In this document: positions 21,074-33,330 of the stretch, one piece after another | How the letters are laid out: every line of letters starts with the position of its first letter | How positions within the stretch are numbered: the stretch's first letter is position 1 | From: Varroa destructor | Taxonomy: Eukaryota > Arthropoda > Arachnida > Mesostigmata > Varroidae | Assembly (NCBI RefSeq): GCF_002443255.2 | Contig: NW_019211455.1 | Span: forward strand, 15,842,440 to 15,906,439 | DNA length: 64,000 bases | Reading direction: 5' to 3' | Notes under the pieces: generated by a model | Told to the model about the DNA's origin: nothing | Databases searched by the model: none | Seen by the model: the letters and a program-made list of their open reading frames with translations, nothing else | Position numbers and translations under genes: made by a program

Positions 21074-23313
21074 CTGAAATGAGAGAAATCGAAACGAACA
21101 AAAAATATGCTATTTTTTGGCATGCTACCACATAGAAATGCTGCGGATAACAACTACATTTGATAACACTTTACGTAGAATGCCCGCCGTTAATTTTCGA
21201 TTTTGACAGAGTGAGGCATTATTTAATAAGGCTTCGACATTAAAGTTAACGGAAAAGCTTATCTCATTGGTGGCTAACGGCATAGTACATACACCAAGAG
21301 CGCAAGCTTCACATCGTTGATTTAAGTCAGCCAACTTTTAGTCCTAATCGAAAACTTAGGCAACAACGATTATCGATGTTTTGGTCCTCTTCTAAAATCC
21401 CTAGCCGAAGACAGCGTCTAAGCTATTTATCTATGCATAGATTTAATTGATTACGACGTTCCCCATTACAAAACGCAGTTGATACTGATTTTTCATAGCG
21501 GTAACATTAAATTTATAATTTTATTTAACGTATTTATTACCATATCTCTCCTATAAAATATAATACAGGCTTTGATTTGACGAGCTAGGCTTCAAGTACT
21601 TGAAAAAAAAGATATGAACTGCACGAAATTTAAAATCCGCTGATTTTAAGAAAAGTCCACGAAAAAACTACGGTGTCAGCTCTCGACATCAGGGGTGTGC
21701 GCTTGTAATATCTACTGTCTAACAGACTTTCTATGCTTATGTCCACTTTCGTTCCATTTTCATACCATTACATCACAAACGATAACCCGAACCCCGATAC
21801 CCCGCAATCTTCCTACTAAATATTCATTGACACTTAAAAAAAATCGCGCTTCGTCTTCTCAAATCCGTACGATTCTCCCACTTCCTGTTATGATAGAAAG
21901 ATATGTGTATTATATATAACCCATATGGCAGGATAACATTTGATGAGCATAAGCCCTACCATGTATTATCGGTGATCGGCCTCTTGTCCCGTGTCAAGCG
22001 GTACCTGCTCGTCATCATGAATCGTTTTCGCATATGTGTGTGTGTGTTGTGTGGGGACGGCCTAACGAACAAAGGTGACAAAGGCTCTGAAGCAACGGGT
22101 GTGAATGAAAACCGGCTTCTGCCACGGCTTTCGCCCGCGCGCCCAGACTGATTCAAGGCAAAGACGAACAATATCTCTATCTATGAAGTAATCAGGATAG
22201 CTGTAAAACCATGATCTAGACGACTCAGTCACCGTTGGGATCTTTATGTTGTGCTCCGTGGGCCTTCGTTTACTTTTTGCACACCTGCTCTTTACTCACT
22301 TACAGGCCATGATTATACCAGACACAGACAGCTTGCCATTTTTTGCGCCGGGGAACGAAGTGGGTTGGAAAAAAGGGGAAGGGGAGTAGATTTAGCGAAT
22401 AATTGTGAATGTCTCACCCAGCGTATCTGTTCTACTTCACCTATAGCCAACAATGATATAGCTATTCAAAGAGCAGAAACGATGAAGCACATGCAATAAT
22501 ACAATGATGATAGTGTCAACTACCTGCTTGATCAATTCTAGTAAGATGCACACTATTCATGGCTACCGACGACCGTTGCACGTTTTTTGTCGATTAGGCA
22601 AAAGAGCGACTAAATAAAACCCAACGCGTGAGCAGGCTTGCCCCACAGGGCTGGGTGGCATGCCACATAAAGTTAGCAGTCAACGGTCGAATCGACCAAA
22701 TGCAAAGATGGTGATCTCTTCTCGCTGTTAATTCCACGCGACGTCAGGCATCTGTATCGACGACGGCGCAGTGGGGTATTGTCCAAACAGTAATAGTCCC
22801 TACGATAGCAGCAATGGCAAGCAGAAGAAGAGATCAAGATCAAATGAACGAGTCAAAAAATATCCTTTTTTTAACTATTTTTTAAAAGTAGTTGCTTTCA
22901 GAAGTCTATAAAATCTCGAATAAAGGGCTTACACCATACCGTGCCTCCGTACAAAATTCTGTACACAAATGTTCCGTGTAACGCTTGCTGCTATACAACG
23001 TCCAGCATTCTCTGAACGACGCTGTAATTCATGGAAAATCAATTGATTTACTTCCGTTGTTGTCGTCGCACAGATCTCCCACGCTTCTAACGCCAGCGCA
23101 ATTACGTGTATCTTTACTGTCAATCGTTATACTGTATTGGAGTAATAGTCACTACTTCTATAGTCTTTTTCTGAGTTTATGGCTTGTCAACAAAGAGGTG
23201 TGATTGCTTGGAACGCTGCCGGATGCCAAGTGTTACCAAGAGCGATTAATCTATGGACATTTGCATAGGAAAGACTACTGAATCCAATGACTGTAGAAGC
23301 ATGTCACAACAAC

Positions 23314-23344
<31 letters not shown>

Positions 23345-25187
23345 TCCTACAAAACGTCATCGTCGTGTCCCTCTCAAACAGCTCCACGCCTTCTAATAGC
23401 GAAGGTTGCATATCAGAACAAACATGTATGGATATCATTACCTAATGTTGTATTGAACTAAAAAGAAAACTCGCCTCGAACACTTTGGCATCCGTATGGA
23501 CAAATTGCTCGATAGATCTAAACCTTGGGCTCATGTTGAAAGATATCGGATGAAGGTGGCTATGCAAGACTCGGTCTATTTTATAGTGATCAGGCTTCCT
23601 GAACACGACATAACTACTAATGTGTTTTCTTATACACAAGCTACTGAGAAATGCCACACTTGATTCCACAGCAGACGTTCTCCAGACGATTTCCCAGCAG
23701 TAACGTTTGCGACACCGCGTTTTTCTAGGAAGGATTTTAGGGAGCGATTTTGGGCTTAGTTAACTTTCTGTAATAATAAATGTTGATCAGTAACGTTTTC
23801 CCTTTCAATATTGCTCTGGCATTCTAAAAAAAAGTGAAGAAATTCACCCATTAAGGAAAACAAATACATTATCACTCCAGATTTTGGAAGAATAACATCC
23901 GCTGAAAGAAAGTTTTAAAGTATCTTTTTTAGCGCGAAAGTCGTTTAAATTACGTGTCGATATCGATAAAAAAAAAGTTGCAGTACAAAGGACGCTTCAG
24001 TTTATAGTGTATATCTCTATACACTGTAACTTCCAGAGAAAAAAAAAAAAAAGTGGTTACTCTTAAGTAGGCAGGTCTGCTGAAACGTCTGGCCCTGTCT
24101 CTATTACCCTTCGACCTTATTAGTGCCAGACCTCTACCCAGTTGCTTGAGGTATACCGAGCATTTCACTCATATTAGTTTTTACCACTTTCTATCATATT
24201 TTAGTGCGCTGGGGTGCGGAGTATCCATCTTCTATTGAACGGCTCCAGATCCTAAACGTCAATGACTTGCGTTCTGTATCCAATGTCGCTTAGTTAGCCT
24301 CAGTCAGGCATATCTGGAGTCAGCATAATTTTCTTAATATCAATCATATCCATAAGCTTAAATTATAGTCTATAGCATCCCGAGCAAAAATAGTTTAGTC
24401 CCTTTCATTGCATTGCAAATGCCAATTGTAGCATCAGTTAGAACTCCAATTACCAGCTGTCTATTATGTGGAACTATCTATCTGAATAGAAATATCAGTC
24501 TGTCCTGTGAAATCAGACCTCTAACTGGGAAGATTGTTTTCAACCTTCTGATAGGTCTTTTTCCGACCCCTTGCTATTCGGTCCTTTTGATACTTGATTC
24601 GAGCTATACCTTTATTCTGTATTCAACCTTGTTAACATAAATCTTTAATGTATTATACGATTAGTTCACATTTTGTAGATGATTCAACTGAAAATCCATA
24701 CCACAATGCTTTTTTTTTTAAATGTTTTTATTTATAGTGGCAAATTTTTACTAAATAAATGTTTTTAGGTTTACGTCTGGCAATGCGTTAAGCATTTTTT
24801 CTAAATGATCAGCTACATCTAATTGAACACAAAATGTGCTTACGCCTGGTTTTGAACCTAAGCCATTTCACTTATCCATTACGTTAGTATGCCGACCCCC
24901 GCATCATCATCACAGGAACTCCAAATTTGCGCTGAGTCACCCTTCTGCGTACTGTTCCTTTTTATCTATGAGTTGACATAATACTTTTCGCAAACAGGTC
25001 TATATAGAACTGCTGTCTATTCGAAGTTCACCTACTTCGACAGTGTCGTCCCTCATGCCTGTTTGTTTCCTATAGAAGAGCTACTGTCACTATGGCTTTT
25101 AATACAGACGAGCGCGTCAATAACGTATGATAATAATGAACCGAAGATGCTCGGAAGCTTAGTTGTGTCCCGTAAGTTTTATTAACT
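21074..25187. other. Upstream flank of the thioester gene, no supportable gene
   Basis: It should contain the untranslated first exon and promoter of the minus-strand thioester gene, but I could not place them. Content is AT-rich with short poly(A)/poly(T) runs and one trinucleotide repeat near 23.3 kb. Open frames up to 82 codons show no family resemblance. Confidence 0.5.
23312..23339. repeat. (ACG)n trinucleotide repeat
   Basis: About nine ACG units, followed by GATGACG and, a few bases on, the partly complementary CGTCATCGTCGT. It is not within a convincing exon. Confidence 0.9.
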
Positions 25188-25457
25188 TCAAACGCCGCCG
25201 TCAGCAGCTTTGGCAAAACATCGCCAGCCGGTAGTAGCGGTGGCTGGTATTTGTAGTAGCGGCGAATCAAAGTTAGGATCACTTCGTGCCCCCTTCCTGC
25301 CGAGTATTGCAGTACCTCCTTTGATGTCAGCCGATGTTCTCACAGCCCGAAGGACCTCATTGGTAGCAGACGTAGCAACTTCAGCAGCATTGAAGTCACT
25401 TATTCGTCCACGCCCGCCGTCTTCGTAATCGTTCTTTCGAGTTGATCGTTGCCGATG
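25188..25457 (-). other. Coding-like open frame, possible terminal exon or decayed gene
   Basis: Eighty-nine minus-strand codons end in TGA at 25,188-25,190. AATAAA begins five bases after the stop (25,178-25,183). Codons are strongly RNY-biased (for example GCT GCT GAA GTT GCT ACG). The peptide is Ala/Thr/Asp/Gly-rich with no recognised domain. Just upstream in another frame a second RNY-biased stretch reads SDIGNDQLERTIT, which might mean a frameshifted relic. Further upstream, CTATTTGCTTGATTTCAG before 25,783 and GAGCTG|GTGAGC at 25,730 would bound an 18-codon exon. The plus strand is also open for 72 codons here, so the call is weak. Confidence 0.22.
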
Positions 25458-25888
25458 TCACTTAGTACTACGAAGGCGACAACATTATTATCATCTCATT
25501 TGACGAAGGAACTGTGTGAAAGGCTGAACTGTACTCGTAAGCGCAACATCACCGTTGTATCGCCAATTCGAATCGAAAGATGGTCGTTGACAGGTCAAAG
25601 CATCGGCACTCGGAAGAAGCGGAACTTCCGCGCAACAAACGACGATCATCGGACGAATATGCATGAATCCACTAAACGATACTGCCTGCTGGGCCAGTAG
25701 CTGGGGTCATGACGAAACGCTCACCAGCTCTTTAGAAGGAGAAAACGCTACGTAGAGCTGAACTTGTCGATAGAAGTACTGAAATCAAGCAAATAGGACA
25801 ATACTCAAACAGATTGTAAAAAAACAATCAAATGACAACACCGTACGGTGACACTTTATAGAAAGAGCTAAATGCCTTCGCAGTTAAA

Positions 25889-25908
25889 TGCCCTCCCCCC
25901 CCCCCCAC
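25889..25908. repeat. Poly(C) run
   Basis: A run of about 13 C residues within CCCTCC...CCACTGG. A comparable poly(G) run occurs at about 27,775-27,785. Both are simple homopolymers. Confidence 0.85.
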
Positions 25909-27886
25909 TGGTTTATAGCTAATGGACGCTATCGCAGCGTCCTTATGGAGTGGGGAATGCCTCCAACGGTATCATCTCCAACCACCACCGTTTGACCATA
26001 TATGACCAACCCCACGTGGTCGCCAATTTTACATCGGCGATGTTGGAAGCCCCACCGAGGTCGTTCAGGCTGTAAATAGCTCACGGTGTGTAATCTTGTC
26101 GACATTCCATAGACGTTTCGAGTCTAGTTGTCGTTTAGTTCACTCTGCTGCGTGAGTTTGCGTGGCCTAACGGGCCAGCCACGTGTGGAACCGCCAACCG
26201 TCGCTGTAGGCACAAGCGGCCCCGCGTGCTCCGGGGGAGCGAACGGGAGTCACAAAAGCAGCCATAACCATAATCACAGCGACAGCTGCAGCGACTGGAC
26301 ATTCGTCTGCGCTTCTGTCGCACTACAAATATAAAACCATTCTATTTACAGAACGTGAAATTAGCGACCAACAAGGAAGGTGTCCCCGTGCCGATAACGT
26401 GCACTTATCGACACCTATTCACAGACATGTGTGCATATAGGGGGCTAACAACACTCATTCCCGTGTACATAATCGAATGCATCAAACACATTCAATAGCT
26501 AGTCGTTCACAATGATGGGGCAATTTTCTTCTGCCACAGCACGCCATGACACCGTTTATAGCTCGATGGATGTTTGGTAGTTCTAGTAATTTTATGTAAA
26601 TGTGTATCTCTCCAAGACGAAAACGGAAAGCTCAAACTTAGTATACGGAAAGAATGAAAACAACAATTTATTACAGAGCGATATTTTTGCTAAAGAGTCC
26701 TGTGCGAGTACAATTGTGTACCAAAATAACATGATGCAGTAGACCGTGTTGTACTGGCCATGAACGCGCCACGCCTATCAATTGGCTCCATGCTATGCAT
26801 GTAACCGCATACCTAACCGTCCGGCGTATACGGCGGATCCGGGAACTAGCGTCACAGCTACTCGTGATCTTAACTGTTCTACCTGTGGCTAAACGCAGCT
26901 CCGTGAACCCTAAAATCTTGGTGAAGGTGGAGCACAGTCACGACGGACCAAAAGGATGACGCCACCACCTTAATATTGTCGTTTCGTTACATGTTATCTT
27001 GTTTCGTTGTTGCTCTAGGAGGGTTCGAGCTAGCAAAAACAATTTTCCGGATGGGTGTCTCTGAGCTAGCTGCCTAAATGTACTCCGCAAACGTATATAG
27101 ATATAATGAGGGTACGATAGTAATTCAAACAAAACTTTATAGCAGACCATTTGTAAATAATGGCAAGGGACGCTCATGCTGCGCGTAGAGGGCGCTCGTA
27201 CTAAGTAGAAAATTATAAGAGTTTTTCAAGCAGGCTTGAAAAACAATTGATCTGGCGACTCTTGCTTCGCCCATCGCACATGCACTACGTGCTTAAAGCG
27301 CAAACGGTGCAGTATGTAAGACTTTTCATTGCGTATTGAAGGACAGCGTCGAATCAGGGTCTGCGATTTCGGTTGTGTATTTCAGTACACACGCGATATG
27401 ATTGCCTTGTCCAGGCTCCATCATACTCTAACGCGAGGCATGTCAAGCAGTGGTTAGGTTTAATGAGAAAAATTGTCCTTTGCCGCCCTTTCGCTCTTTT
27501 TTTAAGTCCTAGTATGCGCTCACAGCGCAAAAAAGCGTTTAATAACTGATTGATGACTATTGTCAAGCCATACTAGAAATACTGGCTAGCCCAAGAATCG
27601 TCTGTTTTACCTAATGTATTTACTTGTCAGCATTGGGCTTTGTGAGCAATTGCTTACCTATAATCTGGTAAAAGAATTTGGCCCATCGAAAAAAAACGCA
27701 TCACATATATGACTGCAAACATACTACTTGACAGAGGCAGTAGGCAAAAACCTATGTAACTGAAAAGTAACGCCGGGGGGGGGGGACGGGGGTCAGTTTC
27801 GTACCCTTTGATCCGTAGTACTATTTTCAAGTTCATGAAATGTATCTGCTGAATTATATCATCAGTATCAAAAACTTAGCACAGTG

Positions 27887-27940
27887 TAAAGTAATCATAC
27901 AAAACTCTCGTCGATACGAGAGTTTTGTATGATTACTTTA
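27887..27940. repeat. Perfect inverted repeat (25-bp arms, 4-base loop)
   Basis: Left arm TAAAGTAATCATACAAAACT... at 27,887-27,911, loop CGAT, right arm at 27,916-27,940. All 25 positions pair; the next flanking pair does not. It is not within a recognised gene. As RNA it would form an uninterrupted hairpin. It lacks the bulges and length of a typical microRNA precursor. Confidence 0.97.
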
Positions 27941-30900
27941 TCGCATTGTTATCTAAGAATGAGCTGTTTTATAATTAATTAATAAATGCAGTTTGAACAA
28001 TGTAATAATACTAGATATAAAGCGCTCCCGTGTCGCTTAAATCTGTGCGTCATCCGTTGTCCGTATCGACAACCATTACCAACTGACGCAGTACCGTAAC
28101 AAAAATGGTTTTCAATGGACAGACAAACAAACCTTCTTTCAGCTCGATGCAAAAAATGGGTTGAGACGACTGATCGATACTTTTACTAATCAGTTCAATT
28201 GATCAGTAACAGTGTACAATTCAGCATTATGCTGCGATGGCGTCCATCCACCATAAATAATGCTTAACCCATCTTGCGCAAGGTCAATTCACCCGCGCGT
28301 GATAAATGCTGGGCCAGCTATCGCGACAAATTTGTTACCTGCAATCCAAGACTCTGTGGCAACGTATAATTCCGTCATAAACGTCACTTCTTCAACCGAA
28401 CAGGGTGTGAATTGGGCATGAAAGTGTATAGCTTTTTCCTAGGTAGGGCGGTATTACGCTAGAATCCTGAGCAATTGACGCATCTCTCCGATTTGGTACG
28501 CAATAAAAGGCTATAAATTATAAGGAGAATATAAAGGCTAGAGCGGTTGATCCGAAGGTGATGTGTCTGTAAAAAATCAGTTGTCATCCTGTTTGAAATC
28601 TTGCATGTGATTCGCTCTAGACTGAACTGATCCGGTTGCTCTAAGCTGTTAGATGCATAGATGCGCCGTACATAACTACTCAACATACGCAGAGAGTACT
28701 AGTGGTACCTCATCGCGAGACCCTTCCAACTATGCCCATAAACGAAGATACCATTAATGAGTTACCACGGTGACATACACTGGACAAAAAGCATCCAATG
28801 CTGGAATCTGTGTTAATGTGATTATATGCGTTTATAGTAGATACAGATAGATCTTCATTGACAATATATTAAAGTGACCAATTTACATATATATATCATT
28901 TATCGTTAGGTTAGCTTTACATGCGGATGTGGGCTCGCGCTATCATTCAACAAGATGGTTAAATAATGAATATCAACAATAGCAATCAAGCAACAAGGCT
29001 GACACGAAGTCAACTGAAGACGTAATAGAAGACAGCTTGCTTACTCTAATGTAGAGGGAAACAATATCTATTGCGTAAACGCAAAAACCTCTTAATTACG
29101 CTAGGTCAGAGCGGTTATAGGGACATTCGCATAACGGCCATAAGGCTTCAGATACATTTCGTGATCGTCGGGTTTTCACCCGTGGCTCAAGCCAATCTGC
29201 TAGAAGGATCACGACAAGACCAACAGCTGTCTTAGTTACTTCGCTCGGTAGCAAGCCCGTACACTATACATAATAATACTTACAACCCACAAATTACTTG
29301 CATAACTGCCCGGTGGTAAACTGAGGCAGGCTACGGACCGTTACGTTTGACAGCCGTTTCCACATAAATAGGTATCGTCCAAAAAAAAACCGAGTACGGT
29401 GTATTTCTAAAAACACACAGAAACAGACATCGACAGTCATCGAAATATTCACTCGGCCTGTATAAATGGGCCTACCATATTCTTATATTTCTTTGTAACC
29501 TGGTGCCCTCTTCGGCCGGGAATTTACGTCCTTAATAGTAGGCATCAACTGCTCCTCAACCAGCGTCCATTATCTATCCGAATAATCATTAAAGTAACGA
29601 CAATGCATATTAAATATAAATGATAAGATGATATTTACGTAATTTTATAGATTATTGTTTAACCGTCGTCCGTGCTGCCACCCTGGTTTGTCTAACAACA
29701 GCCCTCGAAGAGTCATTGCAAACTCAACCTCGCTAACTTATTGAAATGCTGAAGCGAAATAAGGAAAAGCAGTAAACGTTTCCCATTCTGCTCAAATCAT
29801 TCCATAAGAATATCGCCGTCGTAGTGACCTTTATACCTACCCAAAGTTTTACTACTCTAATAAATCGTTAAGTTTATGTTCATCTTGGCAAATCAAGCCA
29901 ACGCTGGACGTAAGTCTTCTTTCGTTTCTGACCAACACGATACGTTTCAGTATCTGCAATAGCAGAATTATTTCTCAAACGACGTCTTAAGCATCCTACT
30001 TCGGTACGGTGAAACGCATGAAAGCATACTCGCACGAAAGCAGACGAACACCGTTGGGAGCACTTTAATAAACGAGAGGCGTGAAACGAAAAGATTCGTG
30101 ACTTCTTCGGGCCTATTAGCCGGCCTGTTCGTTACGGCCGATCATAACCGAACGGAGTGGTCATCTGGGTCATTGGTGCAGGCGGCGTTCTTAACAGCCG
30201 CATGATTTAATTGTCCCATATTGACTACTAAATACTTGTTTTTACCTAACGAAACATTGCCTATCCATGAGACGTTAATCTAACCCATTTTTGTTCACGT
30301 TGGCTAATCTTTTTACATAATAATATATGGTGCGTACTGATAATAAAACTGTAGAAGCCTATATTGTAGTTTACTGTTGTGTGCTGGCAAACATGAATTC
30401 TGTAAATTTTTGCTACAGATAATATATATTTCTGCATGCCTGCGTCCGTTTTCATTATATATGTAGTGGCTGTGTGAGATTTTTCTCGGCGTGCTAATCT
30501 GGGTGTAAAAAAAATGTTAACTTATTGTGACCCTAAGGACGGACCCAAGCTCGTGACCATGCGATGCCCTGCGTTTCACTTAGGATGAAACACTATTCGT
30601 TGTAGTGTAACTCGCGCTACCACTGTGGCCTACGAGCTTGGTTCCACCGACTCGTTCCCATGTCAGTTCCGTAAGACCTCGCCGCCATCTTATCTTTGCG
30701 ACGAGCGTTTTACAAATGAGGAACATATCGAAATGAACTAGACCTCTGCAATTTCGTCTGCGCGTTCGAAGCGACTGTTTCCTCTGCTATAAAGACTACT
30801 GCTAGCGATGTATGTAGATAGCCATGGACACGCATATTCAATTGTTACTTAGCTTGAGCACATACGAGCTATACGAATTTGTATAAATAAAGTAATTTTG

Positions 30901-33312
30901 TAAGTTCAGAAGATTTCAATCTCACAGAAGTGAAGTGACGACGAAAACGCACAGATGCGAACCTAAACATAAAAATGTACATAATAGATCCGGCTGATCG
31001 AATTTGTTTATAGTTATTTTTTCCTTTTCTACAATTCGGCTGTTGTACTGAACGCTCCTCACCACTCTGGCCACCAGAAGCTGCTATTGCTGCGGCCTCT
31101 AGATCTATCCGATCTTTGCCAATCTCTGCCGATTTTCCTACACTATGTAAAATCATCACCCCCGGAAAGAAACAAGCCGATCTTATCCAGCGACGCGAAG
31201 ACAATGACCAAAACAGATATCGACATACGTTCGGACACCGTCAACGGCTATTTTCGTCTTAGTACCTTTGTTAGGATCAACATTTATTCGGATCGGTTGC
31301 TGTGACACCGGAAAATCATACGAAAAAAAGCAACCCCTCTAAAGCGGGAATCGCTTCGGGACTAACTGAATCTACCTGTAAGTCGGTTGCTGCGTTCCTA
31401 TTCTAAGAAGACGTCCAACCAAAAGCAACAGGACCAACCACAGCTACCGCAGGCGACCATACAACGGTTCGCCGTACTCAGCCCGCCTCCCGGTCATTTA
31501 CCTCGATCTTCTTGTTGGCGTTTGTTTGAAATTTGTTTAAAATCTACCGCTTCAGTAGCATGACGACCCGTTTTCTCCAAATTCGACCGCGCCTGATCGC
31601 TGGGTACCACAAATGGGTGACAGGACACCTTTCGATCGGACCAACCCGTCTACAATGCGCCAGTACAATGAAAAGACAAACATTTTGGACGGACTCAGGG
31701 TACAAATGGGATTCAAGCAATTGAATTATTTTGTCAGAGCGCCGATCAAATAGGCCGTGACCTCCTCTTGCGTCTTTGACCGCCCGCACAGAGCTGGTTA
31801 ATATTTAATCTTCAACTACTGCCCAGGCGCACTTTTACTTCACATACTTTATTTTACCTTACAGTCGTTGGCCCGGCCGAACATACCTTTTTCTAACTCA
31901 TGTGCAGATTAGAGCGTGATGATACTGCTGTTATCCTTAAAGTAATAATCGCGGCCCACGCACGACGTGTAATCAAACATGGATCTTTGTGTGCTTACGT
32001 CCTGATCTAGTAATGCTGAATATCGTGCTTATCGTTCATGTAAGACTAGAGCATCGCTACTAGTTTGATTGTGTAACATCAAATCTTCTCATGAACGTAG
32101 TTTGCCGTATGGCTGCAAAGGGTCCTATTTGTTGTAGGTTTGAGTGTGTGTTAGGACCAAAGATGATAATATTATCATGTTTCTCTGCTATATCTTATGT
32201 AGGGGTAGACGTTATTAAAACAGGTAGGTAACCTAGAAAAAAAAAGATCTCATCCTTAATATTTTCCTCTGACTGCAATAACAATAAAAATCAACGACTT
32301 GTACAGTTACTTGCTTAGGCGTTAGTTGCTGCAGAGTCTCCTTTGCTTAGTAGCCAGTGCTTTCTGGAGAATTCACAGAGTTTTCCTAAATGGGAGCACT
32401 CTAATTGACAATTAAGGCTATTATAAACGTCACACATTGTACTTAGCCGGAGACCCCCTCATTGTAATCGAGCACCGCTCATAAAGGGGTTCGAAAGTTA
32501 CGCGCTGTTTACTACTGCGAACAAGTTGCAACCAGTAAGCGACAATGATATTACACCCACTCGAGCTGTCCAACCCGATCTTCTTACAGCCGCATGACGC
32601 AGCTGTTGGTGACGCATGGCGTAATGAATGAAGACTCCAACAATAAAGTGAAAACCAAAACACTAACTGGCAGGGCAATCGCAGGCGAAGATGACATCGT
32701 GTTATGAAGTCGGGCGCGTTCAAGGCTGGCGTCGACTTCATGCGCTTCGAGGTACATTCGCGTTGCCATAAAAATGTATTTGCAATATAGAATTCTTTCC
32801 AGCGCGTTGACATTTCAGTCTCATGTTGACGTCAGCTGTTCAGCTATTAGGTTCCCCTGTATCCATAGTATGATCGTTCCTTAGAATTACCGGGAAAACA
32901 AGATCTGGAAATACGGCAAAAGTTGAAGACGTTGATATTGACGCACACGTGTATTGCCCTTCGGGTAGTCTTCGATCATATGAATCCTGTGGTTCTCCTT
33001 AATTAACAATAAACATTGACTTGTGAGAATTTTTTTCACGTGATTTCGTTGCGTACAATGTAATGAGCATAAACAAGATGAGTTACTAAATCCTTCTAAA
33101 CAGATGCTCAAAAAAGCTTATAGTCGTTATAATAATAATAATAATAGAATGTAACATATGGGACCAGCTGCCTCTGTAGGGAACAGCTCCGTCATTGTCA
33201 AACACTTAAATTGCGATTATTTTGCCTAATCGCGTTCACCGACGCCACAGTATGCATGTTTTTGCAATAGAACTGAGCGTACCGCACGCGTTGACTGCAA
33301 CAAAACGCACGC

Positions 33313-33330
33313 AGGCCTAGGCCTAGGCCT
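33313..33330. repeat. (AGGCCT)3 palindromic repeat
   Basis: Three head-to-tail AGGCCT units. Because the unit is itself palindromic the whole 18 bases are self-complementary. Confidence 0.9.

Noticed and set aside
25425..25460. Resemblance of a minus-strand peptide (NDQLERTIT, then GRISD in another frame) to the last thioester exon (NQLEREIT...GRISD)
   Set aside because: It is short, split over two frames, and lacks the cysteine cluster. Matches of this size are expected by chance when many frames are compared with a 1,480-residue protein.
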